Positions 6,788 to 14,151 of a stretch of 25,237 nt of DNA are shown here, one piece after another. How positions within the stretch are numbered: position 1 is the stretch's first letter; every line of letters begins with the position of its first letter. This DNA comes from JBBQBQ01 sp038317685 (GTDB lineage Bacteria; Desulfobacterota; Desulfuromonadia; Desulfuromonadales; DDH964). Location: contig JBBQBQ010000016.1 in assembly GCA_038317685.1 (NCBI GenBank), positions 1 through 25,237 on the forward strand, in the 5' to 3' direction. Made by a program: the position numbers and the translations under genes. The notes beneath the pieces are model-generated. The model was not told where the DNA came from. It did no database searches and was given only the letters and a program-made list of their open reading frames with translations.

Positions 6788-8223
6788 GAGGAGCCAGAAT
6801 CCCGCTGCTGCGGTCCGGCCAGCGGCAGTCGCACGGAAAAGGTACTCCCCGAACCATACTGAGAGTTGACCGTGATTTCCCCTTCATGGGCGATGACGAT
6901 CCATTTTACGATGGCCAACCCCAGGCCGGAGCCGCCATCTTCACGGTTCCGAGCTTTGTCGATGCGGTAAAAACGGTCGAAAATGTATGGATGGTGTTCG
7001 GCGGCAATACCGATGCCGCTATCACTCACGGTGATCAGCGCATCCTCTCCGTCCACGGTCAGGCCGACCTCCACCCAGCCGGCAGTCGGAGTGTACTTGA
7101 TCGCATTGGTGATCAAGTTAAGAAAGACCTGCCGCAGTCGAAGTTCATCGCCGACCAGCCGAATCTCTTCAGCGACGTCGAGCGCGAGGCGGATATCCAC
7201 ACCTTTGGCATCGCCGAGGGTCTTGGTCTGCAGATAAAGATGCTGCAGCATGTCGCTGAGGCTGAAGAGGCGTCGTTCCAGGTGCATTTCTCCGGCATCG
7301 CTCTTGGCGAGGGTCAGCAGATTCTCGATCATGCGCCCCATGCGATCGACCTCTTCAAGATTCGATTCCAGAATCTTGCGAAACTCCTCGGGGGTCTTGG
7401 CCCAGAGCAAGGCAACTTCGGTCTCCCCCTTGAGAATCGTCAAGGGAGTACGCAGTTCATGGGAAGCGTCGCCGGAAAATTGACGGATTTTTCGAAAGGC
7501 CTCCTCCAGTCGGGTCAGCACGGAATTGAAGGTTTCCGCCAGTTGCGTGATCTCGTCTCGGCTCTTCCCGACCGGAAGCCGTTCACTGAGATTCTTGGCG
7601 CTGATCCTTTGAGCCGCATGAATAATGCGGCTCACCGGAGCCAACGCCCGGCTGGCCAGAAACCAGCCGCCGAAAGCCAGAATCAGAACCGCAAGAGGGC
7701 TGAAGACCAGCAGCACGAGGCTGAAGTCATCCAGGGTGTGCTGCATCGGCGCCAGGCTTTCAGCCACCTGGAGGAGGTGGGTGACCCGGTTCTCTTCGCG
7801 GCTGGGGAAGGTCAAAAGGCGCAGTTTAAAAGGACCGTTTCCCGGGATCGTCTCATAGTTCGGCAGGCCCTGATTGACCAGCTGCAGGGTCGCCTTGCTC
7901 AGCGGCAAAGAGAACTTCTGCAGATTGGAGGAGGTACAGGTCACCGTCCCCCGTTCGTTCTGAATCTGAACATACCCCGCCCAGTTATGGATCCGGATGA
8001 AGTTTTCCAACCCTTCGCAGTCATCGTGGTGCTCCGAGAGGGTTTTCCCCTCAAGCAGATAAGATGAAATGTCCTCGGCAACCGTGAGGATTCGCTCGTC
8101 CACATGTCGCAACAGGTTGCGCTCGAGGTTGACCCTCCAGAAGAGGCCACTGGCCGCCAGAACGACGGCCAGTGACAGGGCAAACCAGAGAGTGAGGCGA
8201 AGCCGAATCGTTCCAAAAGCCAA
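6784..8223 (-). CDS. HAMP-containing sensor histidine kinase (CusS/EnvZ-like class)
   Basis: Transmembrane sensor kinase of 479 residues. Membrane helices lie at about 8-29 and 168-190, with a periplasmic region of about 135 residues that includes two cysteines (C69, C96) and a histidine pair (EHHDDCE). HAMP follows, then HisKA with H255 in SGDASHELRTPL, an N box (NLITNAIKYTP), G1 (DSGIGI), F box (FDRFYR) and G2 (GGSGLGLAI). The start is TTG at 8223, one base after the regulator's TAA, with GAGGAAG upstream; no closer ATG exists. The overall style is like heavy-metal/copper sensor kinases, but a metal ligand is not established. It forms an operon with the regulator upstream and the MBL protein downstream. 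Confidence 0.92.
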   Translation of the reverse strand: MAFGTIRLRLTLWFALSLAVVLAASGLFWRVNLERNLLRHVDERILTVAEDISSYLLEGKTLSEHHDDCEGLENFIRIHNWAGYVQIQNERGTVTCTSSNLQKFSLPLSKATLQLVNQGLPNYETIPGNGPFKLRLLTFPSREENRVTHLLQVAESLAPMQHTLDDFSLVLLVFSPLAVLILAFGGWFLASRALAPVSRIIHAAQRISAKNLSERLPVGKSRDEITQLAETFNSVLTRLEEAFRKIRQFSGDASHELRTPLTILKGETEVALLWAKTPEEFRKILESNLEEVDRMGRMIENLLTLAKSDAGEMHLERRLFSLSDMLQHLYLQTKTLGDAKGVDIRLALDVAEEIRLVGDELRLRQVFLNLITNAIKYTPTAGWVEVGLTVDGEDALITVSDSGIGIAAEHHPYIFDRFYRIDKARNREDGGSGLGLAIVKWIVIAHEGEITVNSQYGSGSTFSVRLPLAGPQQRDSGSS

Positions 8224-8224
8224 G

Positions 8225-8899
8225 TTATTCTTCCTCTTTCAGGACGTAACCAACCCCGCGAACGGTATGGATCAACCGTTTGTCGAAGTCCTTATCGACC
8301 TTCTTGCGCAGGTAGTTGACATAGACGTCGATGATGTTGGTGAAGGAATCAAAGGTGTAGTCCCAGACATGTTCGGCAATCATGGTTCGGGTCAACACCT
8401 GGTTGGGATTGCGCATCAGGTATTCGAGCAAGGCATATTCCTTGGCGGTCAGTTCCACCTCCCGCCCGCCCCGCCACACCTTGTGGGCCACCGGGTCGAG
8501 GCGCAGGTCCCCGAAACGGATTTCCGCTCCCCGATCCTTACCTCCCCGCCGCACCAGCGCCCGCACCCGGGCCAGGAGTTCGGCAAAGGCAAAAGGTTTG
8601 GTCAGGTAGTCGTCGCTCCCCGAATCGAGACCCAAGACGATGTCGTCTACCGAATCCTTGGCGGTCAGACAGAGGACCGGGGTCAGGACCTGCTTCCGGC
8701 GCAGTTCCTTGACGACCGCCAGCCCATCCATTTTGGGCAGCATCAGATCCATCAGTATCAGGTCGTAAACATTGGCTTCGGCCATGGACAAACCCTCCTC
8801 GCCATCGGCAGCCAAGTCGACCTCGTAGCGTTCTTCCTCCAAGCCTCGCTTGATGAAGCTTGCAACTTTCTTCTCATCTTCCACGACCAGAATGCGCAT
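8225..8899 (-). CDS. OmpR/PhoB-family response regulator
   Basis: Response regulator of 224 residues. The receiver domain (1-118) has E8/D9, phospho-acceptor D51 in LILMDLMLPKMDG, T79 and K101 in YLTKPF. The C-terminal winged helix (about 128-222) contains the usual LTAKEYALLEYLMRNPNQVLTR-type alpha loop and ends with RGVGYVLKEEE. This is the CusR/PhoB arrangement. AAAGGAG precedes the ATG. It is the first gene of a three-gene unit (regulator, kinase, MBL hydrolase). The gap up to the PEP-synthase regulator gene is 73 bases with no obvious promoter or terminator, so read-through from that gene is possible. Confidence 0.94.
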   Translation of the reverse strand: MRILVVEDEKKVASFIKRGLEEERYEVDLAADGEEGLSMAEANVYDLILMDLMLPKMDGLAVVKELRRKQVLTPVLCLTAKDSVDDIVLGLDSGSDDYLTKPFAFAELLARVRALVRRGGKDRGAEIRFGDLRLDPVAHKVWRGGREVELTAKEYALLEYLMRNPNQVLTRTMIAEHVWDYTFDSFTNIIDVYVNYLRKKVDKDFDKRLIHTVRGVGYVLKEEE

Positions 8900-8972
8900 T
8901 TCGATTCTCCTTTGTTCTTGATGGCAAACAGCTCATTGAGAAAGGGTCACCACAAGTTTGCAGGGGCTAAAA

Positions 8973-9779
8973 TTACTTGAGGTTAAGCTTGACCAGTACT
9001 TCGTTGGCCGTCTCCTCCACAGCCTTGCCTGTCACGTCAATCACCACCCAGGGATGGCGACGGAACAGGGCGCGGGCATACTTCAATTCCTCATCGACCT
9101 GGTCATAGTCGGCATAAGCCGTCCGCGGGTCCTGACCCAGGTGCTTAAGGCGGGTGGCCCGCAGTTCCACCAACCTTTGCGGATCGATGACCAGGGCGGC
9201 GACCCGCTTGGGATCAACGGTGAAGAGTTCGGTCGGTGGTTCTATCCCCTTGACCAAGGGGACATTGGCCACCTTGAAGCCACGATGTGCCAAGTACATG
9301 GAAAGCGGGGTCTTGCTGGTCCGGGAAATCCCGACCAGCACGATGTCGGCCTTCGGCAGGTTTCGGGTCTCTTGACCGTCATCATGCTTGACCGTGAATT
9401 CCACTGCTTCTATGCGCCGGAAATAGGCCTCATTGACACCATGCAACAGACCCGGCGTCTCCCCCGGGTCACGGCCGAAAAATTCTGAAAGACGCATCAA
9501 TACGGGCGTCAACAGGTCGAGGGACGGTAATCCCAGAGAATCACATTCATCATGAGCCAGTTGAGCCAGTTCCCGGTTAACGATGGTATAGATGACCAGT
9601 CCATGCTGATTCAGGGCCTCATCCAAGGCCTCGTAAATATCATTTTTGGTCAGCACATTACTCACCCGCCGGACCTTGACGTCTTTCTGGCGGAACTGAG
9701 TAAGGGCAGCCATGACCATTTTTTCAGCCGTTTCGCCCGTCGCGTCGGACAATAGAAAAATCTGCTGTTGGCCGGGCAT
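8973..9779 (-). CDS. ppsR: PEP synthase / pyruvate phosphate dikinase regulatory protein (DUF299)
   Basis: Bifunctional ADP-dependent kinase and Pi-dependent pyrophosphorylase that inactivates and reactivates PEP synthase or pyruvate phosphate dikinase by phosphorylating an active-site threonine. It has 268 residues, normal for the family. Visible are the N-terminal LLSDATGETAEKM motif (about 9-21) and the P-loop GISRTSKTP at 150-158, followed by PLSMYLAHRGFKVANVPLV. I chose the ATG at 9779 because AGGAG lies just before it; the ATG at 9791 overlaps that ribosome site. Its target gene (ppsA or ppdK) is not in the window. It helps set direction between pyruvate and PEP, which fits an organism living on short organic acids. 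Confidence 0.93.
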   Translation of the reverse strand: MPGQQQIFLLSDATGETAEKMVMAALTQFRQKDVKVRRVSNVLTKNDIYEALDEALNQHGLVIYTIVNRELAQLAHDECDSLGLPSLDLLTPVLMRLSEFFGRDPGETPGLLHGVNEAYFRRIEAVEFTVKHDDGQETRNLPKADIVLVGISRTSKTPLSMYLAHRGFKVANVPLVKGIEPPTELFTVDPKRVAALVIDPQRLVELRATRLKHLGQDPRTAYADYDQVDEELKYARALFRRHPWVVIDVTGKAVEETANEVLVKLNLK

Positions 9780-9807
9780 GCCGCTCCTCATGAAAATTGC
9801 ATTAAAT

Positions 9808-9835
9808 ATATTAGCATTTCTTTCATTAGATTCAA
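9808..9835 (-). promoter_or_regulatory. Probable sigma-70 promoter of the ppsR-like gene
   Basis: On the minus strand TTGAAT (9830-9835) and TAATAT (9808-9813) are separated by 16 bases, each matching four of six consensus positions. They are set in AT-rich sequence about 30 bases upstream of the coding start. Confidence 0.45.
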
Positions 9836-9886
9836 CTCCTATTTGTTGCCATGGTATCGCGGGCGGACCAGAGACTCAGGCGGGAA

Positions 9887-9924
9887 GGAAAAATTCCGGC
9901 AGGAAATTCCTGGTAATTAATACC
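9887..9924. repeat. Cluster of three short dyads in the ppsR-prmA divergent region
   Basis: GGAAAAATTCC (9887-9897), CAGGAAATTCCTG (9900-9912) and GGTAATTAATACC (9912-9924) are consecutive short inverted repeats in an AT-rich, gene-free stretch between divergent ppsR and prmA. The first two share GGAA...TTCC arms. They could be operator sites. No reading frame of note and no clear prmA promoter is visible in 9792-10022. Confidence 0.35.
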
Positions 9925-10022
9925 TTTAGTGGAATTTTACTCATTAGAAAATTAGACCGGAGAGCGGGTCCCTTGTCAAGGTTTTTGTTGTTTTCCCCCT
10001 GCTCCTCTGCTAAACAGATGGC

Positions 10023-10949
10023 ATGTCAAACGACTGGTGGGAAATGTTGCTCCGCATCCCCGGAAGCGGGATCGACCTGGTTTGTAGCGAACTCATGGAC
10101 CTCGGCTGCACCGGGGTCACCGTCGAAGAGCGCCGGCTGGACACCTTTACCCTCCCCGACCCGAACGAACCGGTTCAGGGTTCAATCCAAATCCGGGCCT
10201 ACTTCGCGGTTTCGCTCGAGATGCTGGAGCCTTTAAGGGAAGCGATCCAGGCCCGCCTGAAGTTTCTCGCCCCGCTCGTCTCCGGCCTCAACCCCCAACT
10301 GCCGGAGGTGGTGTCGGTCCGTCAGGAGGACTGGGCTGAAGGGTGGAAACAGCACTTCCCTGCCGTGCGCATCGGTCAACGACTGGTGATCTGCCCGAGT
10401 TGGGAGGAGTTTCATCCTAACCACGACGACATCATCGTCACCCTCGACCCAGGGATGGCGTTCGGCACCGGCACCCATGGCACAACTCGCCTTTGCTTGG
10501 AGGTTATTGCCGAGCTTTGTGCCGCACCGGTCCCGCCGCGCCGGGTCCTCGATGTCGGCACCGGTTCGGGAATCCTCGCGATCGCCGCTGCCGCTCTCGG
10601 CGCCAGCCGGGTTCTGGCCTGCGACATCGACGCCGACGCCTGTCGCACCGCCCGGGAGAATATTCAAAATAACGGTTTGTCCGCCGCCATCGAGGTGACA
10701 CCGCGCCGCCTGGAGGAGCTCGAAGGCGGCTTCGATCTGGTCCTGGCCAATATCCTGGCCGAGGAGAATATCCGCCTTGCCCCCGATTTGGTCAGCCGGA
10801 TGGCCCCGGGAGGGAGCCTGGTCCTTTCGGGGATTCTGCAGGAGAAAGAAGCTCTGGTCGCGACCGCCTTCCGCCCTTTCCCGCTGACCGGTCCACTGAT
10901 CAGCCATCGGGAAGAATGGTCTTGCCTGGTTTACCGGCGAGGCTCCTGA
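10023..10949 (+). CDS. prmA: Ribosomal protein L11 methyltransferase
   Basis: SAM-dependent methyltransferase that trimethylates ribosomal protein L11, 308 residues, cytoplasmic. The N-terminal substrate domain (about 1-110) is followed by the family hallmark DPGMAFGTGTHGTT, motif I LDVGTGSGILAIAA, ACDIDADA and the catalytic-loop-like LANILAEE. The start ATG at 10023 has no good ribosome site; an internal ATG at 10044 follows GGTGGGAA but would remove conserved N-terminal residues. The TGA abuts the rsmE ATG directly, so the two are coupled. Pairing of prmA with rsmE is common in bacteria. Confidence 0.95.
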   Translation: MSNDWWEMLLRIPGSGIDLVCSELMDLGCTGVTVEERRLDTFTLPDPNEPVQGSIQIRAYFAVSLEMLEPLREAIQARLKFLAPLVSGLNPQLPEVVSVRQEDWAEGWKQHFPAVRIGQRLVICPSWEEFHPNHDDIIVTLDPGMAFGTGTHGTTRLCLEVIAELCAAPVPPRRVLDVGTGSGILAIAAAALGASRVLACDIDADACRTARENIQNNGLSAAIEVTPRRLEELEGGFDLVLANILAEENIRLAPDLVSRMAPGGSLVLSGILQEKEALVATAFRPFPLTGPLISHREEWSCLVYRRGS

Positions 10950-11729
10950 ATGCACCGTTTTTTCGTCCCCCCTGAGGCCCTGGCTGGAGAGGTCGTCCCC
11001 CTTGAAGGGGAGGTTCTGCACCACCTCGGGACGGTCCTGCGGTCGCGCCCCGGCGAGGAGGTCCTGCTCCTCGACGGAGAAGGTCTGCTCTGCCGCTGCC
11101 GGATCGACCTCCTTGGCAGACGCAGCGGCCGCGCTCAGGTTCTGGAACGCTGGCGGGAGGAAGAGAATTCGTTGCCGGTGCGGCTCTTGCAAGCGCTGCC
11201 GAAGGGGGACAAGTTCGATCTGGTCTTGCAGAAGGGGACGGAACTGGGGGTCACCTCCTTTGTCCCGGTGCTGGCCGGACGCAGCGTTGCCGGCTTGACG
11301 AAAGACCGGGGAGACAGCCGCCTGCACCGCTGGCGACGCATTGCCGGCGAGGCGGCCCGCCAATGCCGACGACCGCTCCTGCCGACGGTGACGGCCCCGG
11401 TCCCGCTGGCTGAAGCATTAGCCGGTTGCGAGGATTCCTTGCGACTGATGCTTTGGGAAGAGGAGAACCGACCGCTGGCGGAGGTCCTCTCAGGCATTGC
11501 ACCGACCTCAGTTGCAATTCTGGTTGGTCCCGAGGGCGGTTTCGCCCCGGCCGAAGCCCGACTGGCGAAGGCCTCGGGTTTCTTGCCGGTACGGATCGGA
11601 CCCCGAATCCTGCGAACGGAGACCGCCGGCTTTGCGGTCGCGGCGATCCTGCAATATTTGTTTGGAGATTTAGGAACGGCCGCCTCGGGAAACGTTCCAG
11701 GGCCGCCGACCGAAGGAGAGTGCCGATGA
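10950..11729 (+). CDS. rsmE: 16S rRNA m3U1498 methyltransferase
   Basis: SPOUT-class methyltransferase that methylates N3 of U1498 in 16S rRNA, 259 residues. The N-terminal PUA-like part begins MHRFFV and includes HHLGTVLRSRPGEEV. The C-terminal knotted SPOUT fold shows PKGDKFDLVLQKGTELGV, EAARQCRR, LVGPEGGF and the cofactor loop IGPRILRTETA. The last 20 or so residues (GTAASGNVP onward) extend past the usual end. It begins right after the prmA stop and its TGA overlaps the next ATG (ATGA), placing three genes in one operon. Confidence 0.95.
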   Translation: MHRFFVPPEALAGEVVPLEGEVLHHLGTVLRSRPGEEVLLLDGEGLLCRCRIDLLGRRSGRAQVLERWREEENSLPVRLLQALPKGDKFDLVLQKGTELGVTSFVPVLAGRSVAGLTKDRGDSRLHRWRRIAGEAARQCRRPLLPTVTAPVPLAEALAGCEDSLRLMLWEEENRPLAEVLSGIAPTSVAILVGPEGGFAPAEARLAKASGFLPVRIGPRILRTETAGFAVAAILQYLFGDLGTAASGNVPGPPTEGECR

Positions 11730-13108
11730 AATGTCCAAAGTGCGGTTTTACGAGTTTCGATTATCTGGACAGCTGCAAAAAATGCGGCGGCGCCTTGACG
11801 GAATTCAAGGCCAGGCACGGGCTACGCAGCGTTCTCTTCCCCGGCCGAAGCAGCGCACCTCCCAAGCTGGCCCCGGCCCCTGCTCCCGCCCCGCTGCCGA
11901 TTGCCCACCTCTCGTCGACAGCTTCGCCGATGGCACCTCAAGTGGCGGTCGAGCCCCAGGATGCTTCCGACTTCGGTTTCGACTTTTTGGAAGTGCCCCC
12001 TCAGGATTCAGACCGGACCGTCCCGACCCTCGATGATCTGCTCCTGGCAGAGAGTGTCGAGGCGGCCCCAACTGCTCCGGCGGCAATCGGCATGTTTCCA
12101 GCAACCGCTGATTTCGTTCTGGACCCGGGAGCGATCGACCGGGATGAGGAGACCGCGCTGGACGAAGAAGACCTCTTTGATCTCGGCGGCACGGCGGAAG
12201 AGTTGCCGCCGTTGGAAATTGCAGGCGAATGCAACTTTGATGTTTCCGATGCTCTTTCCGAACCGGAGAAACGGAATGAGCCTCGAACTGCGCCGCCCCC
12301 TGGGAAACCCTCCGGGCCGGAGGGCCCCTCCGACCCTTTTGAGCATCGGGGACCTGCCATGGCCGGGCAGATTCCCGAGACGGCATCAGGCCGCCAACCT
12401 CATACCGGGACGAGAGGAAGAGAAGAGAGCCCGCTCGACAGCTTGCTCGATTCCTTTGAAAACGCGGGCAGCCTGCCCCGATTCGAAGCTAACCCCGCCT
12501 TTGAATCACTTCCGAGGATCGACCTGGCCGCAATTCTGGAGATCCCTCCCCTCCCCCTGCCCATGCCCCCCTTCGGGGTTGTCCAGAAAAAGAGGGCTTC
12601 GGACAACGCAGGAGCCCCCCGGTTTACGGTACCAGGGTTGGACCAAGAACCGCCGAGCGGACCGGCACCCCTCGTCCATCGACTGGCTGCGTTCCTGGCT
12701 GACGGATTGCTGCTGGGAGCGGTCTTTTTCGCCTTTCTGGTGATCGGCGAGCGGCTCCTTTTCCCTGGCCGGGCCACTTCCCTGCTGCCAGCGACGGACA
12801 CCTTACTGCGCCTCTACGTCCCCTATTTCCTGATCTTATTCGTTCTCTGTTTCGGCTATTTCACCATGTTTCATAGTTTCCTGGGACAAACCCCCGGGAA
12901 AATGCTCTTCAACCTGGTCGTCGAAGGGCTGGACAACTCACCCCTCAACCTAGCGCAGGCGTTCCTGCGCAGCGTCGGGGGACTGGCCTCCCTATGCCTG
13001 GGTGGGGTCGGATATCTCGTGATCCTCTTCTATCGGGACGGACGGGGCTGGAACGATCGGCTGGCGGGAAGCCGGGTGGTCATCAGCAACCGTAAAGAAT
13101 CGAACTGA
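11726..13108 (+). CDS. Zinc-ribbon / disordered linker / RDD-domain membrane protein
   Basis: Protein of 460 residues with three parts. The N terminus is a zinc ribbon with C3/C6 and C17/C20. About 290 residues of low-complexity, Pro/Ala/Glu/Asp-rich sequence follow, with no recognised domain. The C-terminal about 145 residues form an RDD domain: the R and D in HRLAAFLADGLLL, hydrophobic helices around 325-345, 365-390 and 415-435, GQTPGKMLFNLVV, and the final D in WNDRLAGSRVV. The start ATG at 11726 is preceded by AAGGAG and overlaps the rsmE stop. The frame stays open upstream, but that is a shadow of rsmE. RDD proteins are poorly understood; transport or ion functions have been suggested for some. 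The role here is unknown. Confidence 0.85.
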   Translation: MKCPKCGFTSFDYLDSCKKCGGALTEFKARHGLRSVLFPGRSSAPPKLAPAPAPAPLPIAHLSSTASPMAPQVAVEPQDASDFGFDFLEVPPQDSDRTVPTLDDLLLAESVEAAPTAPAAIGMFPATADFVLDPGAIDRDEETALDEEDLFDLGGTAEELPPLEIAGECNFDVSDALSEPEKRNEPRTAPPPGKPSGPEGPSDPFEHRGPAMAGQIPETASGRQPHTGTRGREESPLDSLLDSFENAGSLPRFEANPAFESLPRIDLAAILEIPPLPLPMPPFGVVQKKRASDNAGAPRFTVPGLDQEPPSGPAPLVHRLAAFLADGLLLGAVFFAFLVIGERLLFPGRATSLLPATDTLLRLYVPYFLILFVLCFGYFTMFHSFLGQTPGKMLFNLVVEGLDNSPLNLAQAFLRSVGGLASLCLGGVGYLVILFYRDGRGWNDRLAGSRVVISNRKESN

Positions 13109-13121
13109 TGGCGCAGGCGGT

Positions 13122-13736
13122 TCAACCCTGGCGCAGGCTCAGAAAGCTGGCCAGGTCCGGGCATTGCAGGTAGGGGTTGTGGCTGCGTTCGAAGCCAATG
13201 GTCGAGACCGGCTGAGGTCCATAATCATGGCCCGGGTAGACGCGGGTGACCGGGGGGAACTCCGCAAGCCGGCGCAGGCTGTGATAAAGGGCGGCAGCAT
13301 CACTGCCGGCCAGGTCGGCCCGACCGACGCAGGTCACGAAGAGGGTATCGCCGGTGATCAACGCGCCCGGGGGGTTGAGGACGATGGAACCGGGAGTATG
13401 CCCAGGGGTGTGCAGAATGCGAATCGTTCCGGTCCCGATGGTCAATTCGGTCCCCTCCTCAAGGGCCAGGTCCGCTGCGGGCAAATCTGCGGGATGAGCA
13501 GCCAGTCGGGCGCCGGTGGCGGCGAGGACCCGGGCATTGCCGGCAATATGATCCCTGTGCCCATGGGTATTGACCAGAAATTCCAGGCGCACTCCGTACC
13601 GCGCCGCCGTGTCAAGCAGAGCCTCCGGCACCAGGGACGGATCAACTCCCACCCCGCTGCCGGTCTCAGGGCAGAATATCAGGTAAGAGAAATTCTTCAT
13701 CTCTCCGGCTGGGATCTGAATGATTTCGAGGGCCAT
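13122..13736 (-). CDS. Glyoxalase-II-like metallo-beta-lactamase-fold hydrolase
   Basis: Compact MBL hydrolase of 204 residues. Metal ligands are visible as THGHRDH (H58/H60/D62/H63), H113 in TPGHTPGS, D130 in ITGDTLF and H170 in YPGHDYG. GDTLFVTCVGRADL resembles the GDxLFxxxxGRxDL box of the glyoxalase II / persulfide dioxygenase-like branch. It lacks the C-terminal substrate domain of classical GloB (about 250 residues), so a generic thioester or persulfide hydrolase role is as likely. GGAG precedes the ATG. It ends 13 bases from the convergent RDD gene, and lies 50 bases downstream of the 73-residue gene, probably in the same transcript. Confidence 0.85.
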   Translation of the reverse strand: MALEIIQIPAGEMKNFSYLIFCPETGSGVGVDPSLVPEALLDTAARYGVRLEFLVNTHGHRDHIAGNARVLAATGARLAAHPADLPAADLALEEGTELTIGTGTIRILHTPGHTPGSIVLNPPGALITGDTLFVTCVGRADLAGSDAAALYHSLRRLAEFPPVTRVYPGHDYGPQPVSTIGFERSHNPYLQCPDLASFLSLRQG

Positions 13737-13786
13737 GCCCTAACTCCGGGACGAGGTTCCAGGGGGTCTGACCGATCTGGAATCGA

Positions 13787-14008
13787 TTAATACCACTCAG
13801 GCTTGACGGGCGGTCGATTACCGATCAGGACGACCTCCCCATCCACGATCCGGAAAACGTCGCCGGTTGCTGATACCGTCCATTCATCCCCCTCTTCGGG
13901 CGGGGTGGGAAACTCCCGGCTCCCGAGAAAAACATCTTCACCATTGATGAAACCCCACCACTCGAGGGCTCCGGTCTGCCAGAGTTTGGTTTTAAGAAAG
14001 AAAGCCAT
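13787..14008 (-). CDS. Small hypothetical protein, 73 residues
   Basis: I do not recognise a family. The product begins MAFFLKTKLWQTG and continues with LEWWGFINGEDVFLG and GDEWTVSATGDVFRIVDGEVV. It is aromatic- and acid-rich, with alternating hydrophobic residues suggesting a small all-beta fold. No signal peptide, membrane helix or cysteine is seen. The start at 14008 is well supported: AGGAGG lies nine bases upstream and a strong promoter lies just beyond. The longer frame to 14101 would cross that promoter and is unlikely. It is the first gene before the MBL hydrolase on the same strand, and divergent from dapF. Confidence 0.75.
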   Translation of the reverse strand: MAFFLKTKLWQTGALEWWGFINGEDVFLGSREFPTPPEEGDEWTVSATGDVFRIVDGEVVLIGNRPPVKPEWY

Positions 14009-14039
14009 GCGATAAAACCTCCTGTTTTTTCCTCGTTCC

Positions 14040-14068
14040 ATCATACGTGAGGGAGAGCGGGCGGTCAA
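14040..14068 (-). promoter_or_regulatory. Sigma-70 promoter for the 73-residue gene and MBL hydrolase
   Basis: On the minus strand TTGACC (14063-14068) and TATGAT (14040-14045) are spaced by exactly 17 bases, 30 bases upstream of the coding start and its AGGAGG site. Confidence 0.75.
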
Positions 14069-14083
14069 CCGACGCGCGGGTGG

Positions 14084-14112
14084 TTGCCCGTTGCGGGCCA
14101 CAAGCCTATAAT
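14084..14112 (+). promoter_or_regulatory. Sigma-70 promoter for dapF operon
   Basis: TTGCCC (14084-14089), a 17-base spacer and a perfect TATAAT (14107-14112) lie 39 bases upstream of the dapF ATG. It diverges from the minus-strand promoter; the -35 boxes are only 15 bases apart, back to back. Confidence 0.75.
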
Positions 14113-14151
14113 GGCCCCAGCGACAACATCTGCCCTCCGGGAAGGACCCCC

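Noticed and set aside
6886..8067. Plus-strand open frame of 393 codons over the OmpR-partner kinase
   Set aside because: The opposite strand encodes an intact histidine kinase with H, N, G1 and G2 boxes.
9971..9995. CCTTGTCAAGG followed by T-rich sequence as a terminator
   Set aside because: A one-base loop cannot form this hairpin in RNA, and no gene ends on the plus strand just upstream.
13756..13783. TTCCAG...CTGGAA inverted repeat between the 73-residue gene and the MBL gene as a terminator
   Set aside because: Only six pairs, a 14-base loop and no T-tract on the minus strand.
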